A stretch of 64,000 nt of DNA, taken from Nereocystis luetkeana (taxonomy: Eukaryota; Sar; Phaeophyceae; Laminariales; Laminariaceae). The notes under the pieces are model-generated. The model was not told the origin of the DNA and made no database searches. It saw only the letters and a program-made list of their open reading frames with translations. The position numbers and the translations under genes were made by a program. The DNA lies in NCBI GenBank assembly GCA_031213475.1, contig JARUPZ010000013.1, forward strand, positions 2,379,231-2,443,230. Reading direction: 5' to 3'. Below, one piece after another: positions 61,901 to 64,000 of this stretch. Position 1 is the stretch's first letter. The number at the start of each line of letters is the position of its first letter.

Positions 61901-64000
61901 AACCGTGGTCTCCAACTATTTTTTTTTTAACAGTAGCGCAAGAAACAGTCAGCCGTGAGATCGAGGGTTTCGTCGAAACTCCATCTTAGCAAGCTGCGCG
62001 TGACTCTCCGATCGCACCTACCTAGCACTACTAGAGCTCATGAAGGACGTGTATGTCCTTGTAGCATGTGAGAGAAGCAGTAAGGCCCCTTCTGCCCGAG
62101 TACACCGGTTTTCGGGTAGGGGCGGTGGTCCGTCAAGCGGTCATGCCGCGGTCTCCTAGAATATTATTATACTTGTTTCAGTGTTGGAGACCGTCGGTCA
62201 AGGGGTCTAACCGCGGTCTCCCTGCATCATAGCACACTATCTGTTTCAAAATAGGGGGGGCGGTCCAGCAAGGAGTTCACCCACGGTCTTCTAGCATCTC
62301 AGCATGCTATTTTTTTGCATGGGGAGCGGTCAGTCAAACGGTCAAACCGCGGTCTCCTAGCGTTGTTGTGCGTACGTGAGGGTACCCGCCATACCCACCT
62401 CGACCTACCCACTCCGTTCCCTTCTTGCATACCAGGTATACTCCGCCAAAAATAAGATGGTAGATCGTAGCTGTCGCTTTCAGTAGTAGGCTCTCGCGCA
62501 GCCGGATTTTTTGTTTAACTGTCGCCAGCTTGTGTGCATTGGTTGACAAAATGGAGAATCGTATACAGTAGTATCCTACTTGAAGAAGTTCGCGTCTGCG
62601 CGGTCGTAGAATCGGCTTCAGCCAGGCCCGAAGCCCCTTTTTCGCCCGCGGTGTCATTGAGAAAACAAACTCCGATTCGCCGGCAATGATAGCATACCAG
62701 CGAATCTTGGTCGGCAGTCGTAGAAACCGACTTCAGCCAGCTCGAAAAAGAGGTCCCTATTTTCTGGCGCGGTGTTTTTTGGAAAATCCCATTCGCTCGT
62801 GTTAAATACATTGGTATGAATCTTGCTCCAAGAGTCCTCGGTCGTAGAATTGTTTTCAACCAGCTCCAAAGGGGTCACTAGGTTTTGGCGCCGCGTCAAT
62901 TTGAAAGTATTATTATTTCGTGATATTGTGGCCGTGTGGACTCTTATGTGATCATAAAACGCATATGGTAGCTTACATTCTCGGCCAGAATGATACCTGA
63001 TGGGAATGTCGGTTTCGCGGACGCAGAATCGGCTTGAGTCGGCTGGAAAGGAGTCTCCTGTTTTTTCGGCGCGGTGTTGATTTTATAAAAAACTGGCATT
63101 CGCTCGTATTATCGCGAACACAGCGCACACCTCCACAGACTGCAATATCGATTCCCATTTCCTGATCTCTATTTTAGACGTTTCAGTACAGACGTATCGC
63201 TCCCGTGCATGATCTACTGTACATAGCTCATGTGGCCGACCTCGTGATCTAGATCTCGGCAGTGAATACCTGGTACATGTTCCTGGTGCGTACGATCTAT
63301 AACTCACGTGGCCTGGCGCGAGCCGTGAACCCCTGCCAGGCCTGGCTACATGTTCCCTGTTTTGGTTATGTACCATACGGCTCTGTCACAGATTCTCACT
63401 ACGGCGAGTTAGGGTCTAGATGATCTAGATGATCTATCTGTATGTGATCTATCTGTAGATGATCTATGTGTAGACGATCTATCTGATCTGTAGACCTTTC
63501 ATCCGCCCGACGTTGGAAACATTTTACCTGCGCTCTCTCCCTCGTGCCGTGAAAGGTGCAAACCCGCCGGGGGTACGACCCGGTTTTGGTGGAGGGCAGG
63601 GAGGCCCGCGTGAAAGCAAAGATGCCCGTGCCCCGCCCCGTCTCCATGGGCATCCTTCCGACCCCGGTCGTGGACGACGAGGTGACCCGGCTGGTGCTCT
63701 GGAAGGAAATATGCCCTTTGACATTGACGGCTAGTCCCTGTTCTGCAGATGGTGTGCTGGCGACGATGGCGGTGGCGGGAGCAGGAGGAGGAGAAGGAAG
63801 AGAAGGAGGAGGGGATGCAGGAGGAGGAGGAGGAGATGCAGGAGGAGGACGTGGAGGCGGAGAAGGAGGAAAAGGTGCTGCAGCAGGAGGAGGAGAAGGA
63901 GAAGGAGGAGGAGGAGGAGGAGAAGAAGAATCCCAGCAAGGCGACGCCGCCACCATGTGTTGCACGTCTCTTCCACGGGGGGGTGACGACATCGACCTTT
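18377..64000 (+). CDS. DCL: Dicer-like ribonuclease gene, 5' part (helicase to DUF283; 3' end beyond window)
   Basis: Dicer cuts long double-stranded RNA and hairpins into small RNAs. Joining sixteen exons by GT-AG sites with matching phases gives 1457 codons, continued by a seventeenth exon. Landmarks in order: Q-motif RPYQ (5-7), Walker A GATGVGKT (23-30), motif Ia PTQELVFQQF, DECH (136-139), TASP (171-174), MVFVERRATA (motif IV), TTDACSEGIDVPECN (motif V), HTRGRAR (motif VI, to 1283), then DUF283 with FRCRLELPS and FSTKSEARAG...LLEKGIIDERLNP. The order is that of Dicer rather than RIG-I or FANCM, because DUF283 follows the helicase. PAZ and RNase III domains are not in the window. The helicase is swollen by insertions in exons 9 and 11. 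Whether the ATG at 18377 is the true start is uncertain. Confidence 0.93.
18537..18896 (-). mobile_element. tRNA-derived SINE, copy 1
   Basis: Read on the - strand, the element starts GCCGGTCGCCCCGGTGGTTC. It has an A-box-like GGTTCAAGTGGTTAACCTC and a B-box-like GGGCTCGAGCCC about 35 bp later, flanked by a T-arm-like stem. It then runs about 270 bp of non-tRNA body and ends in an A-run (T-run at 18537-18555 on +). A tRNA-like head with an A tail is the usual layout of a SINE moved by a LINE. Confidence 0.85.
19803..19899. mobile_element. TTAA-type palindromic MITE
   Basis: It starts TTAACCCCTTTAGAACCGCA and ends TGCGGTTCTAAAAGGGTTAA. Both TTAA flanks are intact. The centre is ACTACTTGAAAATTGACTGG. 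Confidence 0.88.
20001..20353 (-). mobile_element. tRNA-derived SINE, copy 2
   Basis: Over 90 percent identical by eye to copy 1. The B-box region carries a 4-bp duplication (GGGTTCGTTCGAGCC on the - strand), which would disable that box in this copy. The tail is a TTTATT-rich run on the + strand (20001-20015). Confidence 0.85.
20578..20805 (+). repeat. Long C-tailed repeat, 3' half
   Basis: Starts near TTGAAGCTGTCATCCGTGTC and ends GCAATGCACAATATTGAG plus a C-tract. It lacks the GGGTTGGCGTCGG head. Confidence 0.85.
21275..21371. mobile_element. TTAA-type palindromic MITE
   Basis: TTAACCCTTTTAGAACTGCA at the left and CTGCGGTCCTAAAAGGGTTG at the right. The left TTAA is intact and the right one has decayed to TTGA. 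Confidence 0.85.
21701..21792. mobile_element. TTAA-type MITE, degenerate
   Basis: ACTCTTTTAGTACTGCGGTC is mirrored by GGAACTACGGTCCTAAAAGG. Terminal TTAA is lost at both ends. Confidence 0.7.
21931..22035. mobile_element. TA-type palindromic MITE, degenerate left end
   Basis: CTATGGGGGGCCATATTAAA at the left and TTACTATGGTCCCCCGTA at the right, with the interior AACCTATATATTTAGC typical of the family. It sits next to a cluster of TTAA-type MITEs. Confidence 0.8.
22040..22219. mobile_element. Two degenerate TTAA-type MITE pieces
   Basis: About 22040-22130 is a worn copy beginning AGCCCTTTTAGTACTGCG. 22127-22219 is a better one (CCCTTTGACGACTGCAGTCC ... CTGCGGTCCTGAAAGGATTAA). The latter shares its right TTAA with the next copy. 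Confidence 0.65.
22216..22312. mobile_element. TTAA-type palindromic MITE, intact
   Basis: TTAACCCTTTTAGAACCGCA ... GCAGTTCTAAAAGGGTTAA with both TTAA flanks. Arms are about 40 bp and nearly perfect around ACTACTTGAAATTTGAGTGG. CCC...GGG ends next to TTAA are the mark of piggyBac-type transposition. No transposase is present, so it is non-autonomous. Confidence 0.88.
22325..22421. mobile_element. TTAA-type palindromic MITE
   Basis: TTAACCCTTTTAGAACCACA at the left and CTGCGGTCCTAAATGGGTTTA at the right. Only 12 bp separate it from the previous copy. Confidence 0.85.
23612..23716. mobile_element. TA-type palindromic MITE (first of a tandem pair)
   Basis: TTACGGGGGACCCTAGTTAA at the left and ACTATGCCCCCCCGTAA at the right, flanked by TA on both sides. 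The right TA (23717-23718) is shared with the next copy. Confidence 0.9.
23719..23823. mobile_element. TA-type palindromic MITE (second of a tandem pair)
   Basis: TTACGGGGGACCATAGTTAG at the left and AACTATGGTCCCCCGTAA at the right, TA flanks intact. The pair shares one TA, as expected if the second inserted into the TA duplicated by the first. Confidence 0.9.
24231..24326. mobile_element. TTAA-type palindromic MITE
   Basis: TTAACCCTTTTAGAACCGCA ... CTGCGGTTCTAAAAGGGTTG. The left TTAA is intact and the right one is changed to TTGA. Confidence 0.87.
26090..26201. mobile_element. TA-type palindromic MITE
   Basis: TTACGAGGGACCATAGAAAA ... TTTACTATGGCCCCCCCGTAA with TA on both sides. The interior is AACCTATGTGTTTCCC. 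Confidence 0.87.
26625..26905 (+). repeat. Long C-tailed repeat, partial copy
   Basis: Starts CTTGCTGTCTCTGGAAGTGG, carries GATTATGCGGCTCACCC and GTGAAAACCCGATGTGC, and ends ACGACTACGGCCATGCATGA. No long C-tract follows here. Confidence 0.8.
27603..27713. mobile_element. TTAA-type MITE, degenerate relic
   Basis: GACCCTTTGAAGGCAAACAG and TCTAGAAGGGTCAATCC flank the family's centre CACTCAAATTCTAAGTAG. The ends have decayed. Confidence 0.45.
30110..30835. repeat. Direct duplication of about 110 bp flanking SINE copy 3
   Basis: Blocks 30113-30225 and 30720-30830 share GAATGAAAGTTGTTGG, TCGGCCGA.TGTTG and AATCRCATCG in the same order and orientation. SINE copy 3 lies between them. The blocks are too long to be ordinary target-site duplications. 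Confidence 0.7.
30349..30696 (-). mobile_element. tRNA-derived SINE, copy 3
   Basis: The best-preserved copy. On the - strand the B box reads GGGTTCGAGCCC and the A-box region GGTTCAAGTGGTTAACCTC. The element ends in a 20-plus A-run (T-run 30349-30371 on +). Confidence 0.87.
31020..31345 (+). repeat. GTACTGC/TACTCGCAG interspersed repeat, copy 2
   Basis: Homologous to 15235-15600 in the same orientation (AGTACTCGCAGTATGTCGGG, TACTGCTGCGTGTG, GATACTGCTCATACTCG). It is followed by a GCT/GCA-rich stretch to about 31500, where open frames on both strands are low complexity. Confidence 0.65.
32270..32450 (-). repeat. Long C-tailed repeat, inverted partial copy
   Basis: On the + strand it runs GGTGTACTCGATAGGAG, CATGCATGGCCGTAGTCGTA, GGGACGGAGCATGTCGGG, then GGTGTCCGGCGAGTC. 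The terminal tract appears as G on the + strand. Confidence 0.85.
32930..33370 (+). repeat. Two-unit tandem repeat of about 290 bp
   Basis: Unit 1 (about 32940-33070) and unit 2 (about 33229-33360) share GCGGGAACGGG, GTGGCGCG, GCGGGATRTTAG, TTTGTGCGGGA and TCACGGGACCGCGGG in order. Between them is non-repeat sequence. Confidence 0.75.
34612..35380 (+). repeat. Cluster of long C-tailed repeats (three pieces)
   Basis: 34612-35015 is a copy lacking the very start. 35036-35250 is a 3' half. 35290-35380 is a last-third fragment. Each ends GGCCATGCATGA- or GGCCATGCACGA-like followed by a C-tract. The stepwise reuse of the same right end looks like repeated partial duplication. Confidence 0.85.
35483..35639 (+). 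CDS. DCL: Dicer-like exon 2: end of Walker A, motif Ia
   Basis: 52 codons plus 1 base. It starts with the Thr of GKT (TLVALMLIRDYYFED) and includes VFLCPTQELVFQQF, the motif Ia block usually written V-P-T-x-x-L-V-x-Q-Q in Dicer helicases. It ends TGTG|GTGAGT, a near-consensus donor. Confidence 0.93.
35640..36396 (+). other. Dicer-like intron 2
   Basis: About 300 bp of G-rich degenerate tandem text (GTTGCGGGGTGTTGC, GGGGTGTTAGGG) follow the donor, then a GT-rich stretch. The acceptor is TTGTTTTCAG|GG. The 179-codon + frame at 35541-36080 is exon 2 in another frame running into this repeat. Confidence 0.8.
36397..36460 (+). CDS. DCL: Dicer-like exon 3
   Basis: 64 bases. With the split Gly it reads GPYVGRDLDYWGLQKWREEM-D-R. 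The Y-x-G....W....W pattern is typical of the segment between motifs Ia and Ib in Dicer helicases. It ends ATAG|GTGAGA, exit phase 2. Confidence 0.9.
36490..36870. repeat. Minisatellite with TTGACGGCACTCTTGTCC units
   Basis: Roughly ten units built on TGACGGCRCTCTTG and TTGTCCCTTGACGG with an inner period of 12-13 bp, starting about 30 bp after exon 3. - strand frames across it are periodic artefacts. Confidence 0.85.
36990..37660. repeat. GTAGGAGCAGCAGCAG/TGTATGAT minisatellite, split by a MITE
   Basis: Degenerate 50-60 bp units contain GTAGCTGTATGAT, AGTAGGAGC and AGCAGCAG. The array is interrupted at 37393-37496 by a TA-type MITE, with repeat units on both sides. Confidence 0.85.
37393..37496. 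mobile_element. TA-type MITE inserted in a minisatellite
   Basis: TTACGAGGGACCATAATAAA ... AACTATGGCCCCCGTAA with TA on each side. Neighbouring uninterrupted units read GATAGTAGGAGC, so the empty site is visible and shows a TA duplication. Confidence 0.9.
37661..38409 (+). other. End of Dicer-like intron 3
   Basis: No repeat family or extra exon recognised. A moderate-GC stretch with several long frames (for example 38135 onward) reads into exon 4 in frame, but the CTCTGCAG acceptor at 38409 and the phase match with exon 3 favour starting at 38410. Confidence 0.7.
38410..38599 (+). CDS. DCL: Dicer-like exon 4: DECH box
   Basis: 190 bases, exit phase 0. VLVMTPNALLNLLHRGKEYL (motif Ib region) is followed by DVGVLVFDECHKARKKHPYA. 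DECH is motif II (Walker B), which coordinates magnesium and drives ATP hydrolysis. It ends LPKAAG|GTAAGG in DNA terms (CCG AAG then the donor), a strong donor. Confidence 0.96.
38740..38890 (-). repeat. Long C-tailed repeat, inverted partial copy
   Basis: ATAGGAGAGATGTACTCGAT, CATGCATGGCCGTAGTCG and ACGGAGCATGTCGGGG on the + strand. Preceded by a G-tract (the inverted C-tail). Confidence 0.85.
38891..40244 (+). other. Dicer-like intron 4, middle part
   Basis: No exon seen. Near 39815-39905 a block (GGCCGGAAATACAAGGAGCG, TTCCGCCCAGAGCGG) is homologous to 28145-28225 in intron 1, an unnamed low-copy repeat. An upstream C-tract precedes the next long repeat. Confidence 0.6.
40245..40752 (+). 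repeat. Long C-tailed repeat, full-length copy
   Basis: One of the best copies: GGTTGGGTTGGCGTCGGTTG, GCTCACTACGTGAGGTAGAC, GATCATTTGTGCG, ATTGAAGCTGTCATCC, CGCTTCGCGCTTGGTGC, CGTCCCGGCATTGTAGGG, GGCCATGCATGAGATCGAG, then a C-tract. No open frame suggests a protein and no terminal inverted repeat was seen. Confidence 0.88.
41119..41247 (+). CDS. DCL: Dicer-like exon 5: TASP motif
   Basis: 43 codons, phase 0 at both ends. VFGMTASPTVECVEVLQSKA begins with helicase motif III (T-A-S-P), normally written G-L-T-A-S-P in Dicer. It follows LPK of exon 4 exactly as in the family (L-P-x-V-x-G-x-T-A-S-P). Confidence 0.95.
41270..41580 (+). repeat. (CCTTG)n pentamer satellite after exon 5
   Basis: Starts as a TTGGCTTGGTT degenerate tract and becomes almost pure CCTTG repeats at 41385-41530, only 22 bp after the exon 5 donor. 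The unit length gives open frames on both strands by chance. Confidence 0.92.
41981..42535 (+). repeat. Long C-tailed repeat, full copy plus a last-third duplicate
   Basis: 41981-42465 begins ATAGGTTGGGTTGGCGTCGG and ends CGTGCATGATATTGAG. 42475-42535 repeats the last third (ATTGTAGGGGTGCGAGGGTC, GGCCATGCATGAGATCGAG). Its end abuts the exon 6 pyrimidine tract. Confidence 0.87.
42600..42674 (+). CDS. DCL: Dicer-like exon 6
   Basis: 25 codons, VVVGELEDLLRMLFSKTMCG then FADTK, flanked by CCGTCGCAG and GTATTC, phase 0 at both ends. It corresponds to the L-E-x-x-L segment after motif III (linker between the helicase lobes). Confidence 0.88.
43590..43686 (+). CDS. DCL: Dicer-like exon 7
   Basis: 32 codons plus 1 base: EKFVDTVMGPVLFSYQHMGL then WCAVRHIVMLCE. 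Acceptor CATACAG, donor GAAG|GTGCGT-like. The pattern of a helix with W-C-A...A matches the helicase insertion domain of Dicer (a G-x-W-C-A element is typical). Confidence 0.88.
44222..44326. mobile_element. TA-type palindromic MITE, reference copy
   Basis: TTACGGGGGACCATAGTTAA ... TAACTATGGTCCCCCGTAA, 105 bp, TA on both sides, arms matching for at least 25 bp. The interior is CAAATATTGTTGGTAAAAAT. The TA target duplication points to Tc1/mariner-type mobilisation. No transposase is encoded. Confidence 0.9.
44380..44600 (+). repeat. GTTGGTGTTGGGTGCTGGTG low-complexity tract
   Basis: Period is mostly 6-9 bp. The G/T-rich + strand would be C/A-rich on the other. No coding support. Confidence 0.75.
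44773..44828 (+). CDS. DCL: Dicer-like exon 8
   Basis: 56 bases. The split Gly plus 18 codons give GFLRSRSARSSQNVQKIDR, then GTAAGG, a strong donor. Entry phase 1 matches exon 7 and exit phase 0 matches exon 9. The content itself is not diagnostic. The phase fit and good sites carry the call. Confidence 0.72.
45005..45140 (-). repeat. Long C-tailed repeat, inverted fragment
   Basis: CATGCATGGCCGGAATCGTA and CTACAATGCCGGGACTGAGC on the + strand. Preceded by a G-rich tract. Confidence 0.8.
45400..45570 (+). repeat. Long C-tailed repeat, 3' half
   Basis: AGTAGGATGCAGCTTACCCA through ACGGCCATGCATGTCATG, followed by C-rich text leading to the exon 9 acceptors. Confidence 0.83.
45730..47384 (+). 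CDS. DCL: Dicer-like exon 9: helicase linker with a 500-residue low-complexity insertion
   Basis: 1655 bases, open throughout. It starts VIDQLSKKLKESPLGMSVCE and ends GRVNALVGTLLSVSEELGDE-AKLF-R; both edges are normal Dicer text, since the last block leads straight into MVFVERRATA of exon 10 through a split Arg. Between them lie Gly/Ser/Asp-rich runs (45940-46860) and a Glu run (46926-47205). Exit phase 2 agrees with exon 10. A GTGAAG donor at 45790 would allow part of the insertion to be spliced out. An in-frame acceptor at 45651 would add 26 codons. The 545-codon - strand frame here is a shadow. Confidence 0.78.
48300..48790 (+). repeat. G-tract, hairpin, C-tract composite
   Basis: 48305-48520 is GGGAGGGAGGG-type low complexity. 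48590-48670 is an imperfect inverted repeat. 48688-48790 is a CCCCCTCCCTCCC tract. The G and C arms are complementary in type, so the RNA could fold into one very long stem. Confidence 0.75.
48590..48670 (+). ncRNA. Pre-miRNA-like hairpin (candidate)
   Basis: Arms 48590-48626 and 48634-48670 pair around a 7-nt loop. The longest perfect block is AACGTTGCCAG against CTGGCAACGTT, and CAGCCG pairs with CGGCTG. By eye about 29 of 37 positions pair, more with G-U pairs. Size and shape suit a miRNA precursor, but a decayed foldback element is equally possible. No expression evidence is available. Confidence 0.35.
48974..49068. mobile_element. TTAA-type palindromic MITE
   Basis: TTAACCCTTTAGGACCGCAG ... 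CCGCGGTTCTAAAAGGGTTA. Arms are nearly perfect, the left TTAA is intact and the right one ends TTAT. Confidence 0.86.
49822..50395 (+). repeat. Long C-tailed repeat, full copy with an extra right-end fragment in front
   Basis: 49822-49862 is a right-end fragment (GGCCATGCATGAGATCGAG plus a C-tract). 49900-50395 is a full copy from ATAGGTTGGGTTGGCGTCGG to GTCATGCATGATACGGAG plus a C-tract. Confidence 0.86.
50652..50738 (+). CDS. DCL: Dicer-like exon 10: helicase motif IV
   Basis: 87 bases: the split Arg, then CMVFVERRATAKVLCDYLSH and CLTGRFMC plus a split Gly. M-V-F-V-E-x-R-x-T-A is the motif IV block that opens the second helicase lobe (HELICc). Acceptor AACAG, donor GTGAGA, entry phase 2 and exit phase 2. 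Confidence 0.94.
51471..52602 (+). CDS. DCL: Dicer-like exon 11: HELICc with a Gly/Ala-rich insertion
   Basis: 1132 bases, exit phase 0. It begins GFVVGRSKNRGHQVV (Dicer: x-F-V-V-G) and ends RGAQTIDLFRNGEVQ, the segment just before motif V (Q...I..F..G). In between are about 345 residues of poly-Ala, poly-Gly and Glu/Gly-rich text. The frame is open throughout, but partial splicing of the insertion is possible. The 253-codon - strand frame is a shadow. Confidence 0.8.
52877..53056 (+). CDS. DCL: Dicer-like exon 12: helicase motifs V and VI
   Basis: 60 codons, phase 0 at both ends. VLVTTDACSEGIDVPECNLV is motif V. SLIHTRGRARSKGGKFIVML contains motif VI with the arginine finger region. In most Dicers the residues before R-G-R-A-R are Q-S or Q-R, and here they are H-T. 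The donor GTATGG is the best site that keeps the phase. The - strand frames here are shadows. Confidence 0.94.
53057..55238 (+). other. Dicer-like intron 12, with unassigned coding-like segments
   Basis: At 54159-54300 a frame reads CLCPTYVYVESKQDAARSLV then NVSTAIRGGFVREELLSVVA after an AG. At 54361-54406 a frame reads DVPVDLEDLSWPVSIR between CTCTGCAG and GTGAGC. Neither is needed to join exons 12 and 13, which match in phase without them. They could be alternative exons or relics. Around 54530-54552 is a G-tract, and near 53275-53365 a worn MITE-like foldback. Confidence 0.45.
54159..54406 (+). other. Possible extra exons, not assigned
   Basis: Two segments with good splice-like edges and amino-acid text more protein-like than the surroundings (SKQDAARSLVNVSTAIRGGF; DVPVDLEDLSWPVSIR). 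They cannot both join exons 12 and 13 while keeping the chosen frames. I could not match them to a family. Confidence 0.3.
55239..55333 (+). CDS. DCL: Dicer-like exon 13
   Basis: 95 bases: DGDDGERDRVEIMLLESEDI then KRFQLGHETAS plus CT. Acceptor GGGACAG, donor GTGAGC. R-D-R-V-x-x-M-L-x-S-E is similar to the helix after the R-G-R-A-R motif in plant and fungal Dicers. Phase 0 entry and phase 2 exit fit exons 12 and 14. Confidence 0.78.
56098..56252 (+). CDS. DCL: Dicer-like exon 14
   Basis: 155 bases. With the split codon it reads LRVPLRMSHPSMVHKIASTS, AVVDMDISTSLMRAALATIG, CDFQPLLIAEEK. It precedes DUF283 and may include the A-x-x-x-L...C start of that domain. Acceptor TTGCCAG, donor GTGAGT (consensus). 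Entry phase 2, exit phase 1. Confidence 0.82.
56994..57200 (-). mobile_element. SINE body fragment
   Basis: CTCATCCCATTTATT, GTAACTCAGATCCGGGTTCA and TTGCCTCGTCGACT match the SINE body in the same orientation. The tRNA-like head is missing and the sequence switches to the long C-tailed repeat at about 57205. Confidence 0.7.
57205..57410 (+). repeat. Long C-tailed repeat, 3' half fused to a SINE fragment
   Basis: TGGCGGTTCTTAGTGCGATG through GCGGCCGTGCATGACACTTG. The junction with the SINE fragment is marked by a CTATTAATAG motif at 57203-57212. Confidence 0.75.
57579..57654 (+). CDS. DCL: Dicer-like exon 15: DUF283, first strand
   Basis: 76 bases: the split Leu, then CEGNHASFRCRLELPSFLGI and ESID plus AC. 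F-R-C-x-L-x-L-P-S is the strand that opens the Dicer dimerisation domain. Acceptor GGTCAAG, donor GTGAGA. The AG at 57606 is a possible internal acceptor but breaks the phase with exon 14. Confidence 0.88.
57850..57987 (+). pseudogene. Protein kinase fragment (activation loop to GxxPF), broken
   Basis: MFRGTALYVAPEILKREPYT then GSTVDV matches kinase subdomain VIII (G-T-x-x-Y-x-A-P-E) and the start of subdomain IX, closest to CAMK-type kinases. It is followed by TGA where W-S-x-G is expected. In another frame GRVPFEAFDLDRA continues, as if about eight residues were deleted. It sits in Dicer intron 15, on the same strand, with no other kinase exon seen. Probably a relic, not a working exon. Confidence 0.75.
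58285..58470 (+). repeat. (TTGGG)n/(TCGGG)n pentamers with an inverted partner
   Basis: GGGTTGGGTTGGGTTGGG followed by (TCGGG)n at 58290-58370. CCCGACCTGACCCG and TTGACCCGACCCG at 58425-58458 are complementary. Forms a foldback inside intron 15. Confidence 0.8.
58503..58584. mobile_element. TTAA-type MITE, worn copy
   Basis: AACCCTTTGTAGTACC at the left and ATCGCAGTCCTATAGGGGTTA at the right, with the family centre ATTCCAAGTGTTTTGTCCCC. Confidence 0.6.
59327..59462 (+). CDS. DCL: Dicer-like exon 16: DUF283 core
   Basis: 136 bases, entry phase 2, exit phase 0: DSVKATFSTKSEARAGVSFL then AVIKLLEKGIIDERLNPRRT. F-x-x-K-x-x-A-x-x-x-V-x-x-x-A-x-x-x-L-x-x-x-G-x-I-D-x-x-L-x-P is the signature of the Dicer dimerisation domain, which has a dsRNA-binding-like fold and contacts partner proteins. 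It ends CTTGTG|GTGAGC. Confidence 0.95.
59490..60066 (+). repeat. Two long C-tailed repeats in tandem
   Basis: 59490-59795 (CGAAGTGGCCACACTGGAAC to GCTATGCATGATATCGAG plus a C-tract, with a duplicated GAGGACGTGCTCCG segment) and 59815-60066 (CATTGAAGCTGTATTCC to CCATGCATGAGATCGAG plus a C-tract). Confidence 0.85.
60099..60236 (+). repeat. (GAT)n microsatellite
   Basis: About forty GAT/GAC triplets. Encodes poly-Asp in one frame by chance. Confidence 0.95.
60521..60617. mobile_element. TTAA-type palindromic MITE
   Basis: TTAACCCTTTTAGGACCGCA ... CCGGTTCTGAAAGGGTTAA with both TTAA flanks intact. Confidence 0.87.
61440..61958. other. Long open stretch in intron 16, status unclear
   Basis: The + frame is open for 172 codons and a - frame for 113 codons (61786-61445). 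Neither has a recognised domain. The - frame (KIIELRRRGTQRLPRVPASF) reads slightly more protein-like than the + frame. It is not needed for the Dicer message. Could be a nested gene or chance. Confidence 0.25.
62090..62370. repeat. Palindromic GACCGCGG repeat, second locus
   Basis: CCGCGGTCTCCTAG, GGTCAAGGGGTCTAACCGCG, CGGTCAGTCAAACGGTCAAA and related text in mixed orientation. Same family as 9820-10275. Confidence 0.65.
62570..63110. repeat. Degenerate tandem repeat of about 120 bp, four units
   Basis: Each unit has GTCGTAGAA..G.CTTCAGCCAGC, a CCCCTTTT/CCCTATTTT stretch, GGCGCGGTGTT and CATTCGCTCGT. Unit starts are near 62605, 62715, 62838 and 63018. A single related unit lies at about 1225-1290. 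Confidence 0.75.
63405..63495. repeat. GATGATCTATCTGTA island
   Basis: Six or more copies of GATCTATCTGTA, the same motif as 1795-2165, shortly before exon 17. Confidence 0.8.
63556..64000 (+). CDS. DCL: Dicer-like exon 17 (partial, runs off the window)
   Basis: It starts after TGAAAG, phase 0, and reads VQTRRGYDPVLVEGREARVK, AKMPVPRPVSMGILPTPVVD, DEVTRLVLWKEI. This is where the platform domain should begin, and G-I-L-x-x-P-x-x resembles that region, but the match is weak. After about 63720 the same frame becomes Gly/Ala-rich and stays open to 64000. An acceptor-like TTCTGCAG at about 63748 would switch to a Glu-rich frame (WREQEEEKEEKEEGMQEEEE). Which is real cannot be told here. Confidence 0.6.
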   Translation, partial: MQTRRGYDPVLVEGREARVKAKMPVPRPVSMGILPTPVVDDEVTRLVLWKEICPLTLTASPCSADGVLATMAVAGAGGGEGREGGGDAGGGGGDAGGGRGGGEGGKGAAAGGGEGEGGGGGGEEESQQGDAATMCCTSLPRGGDDIDL

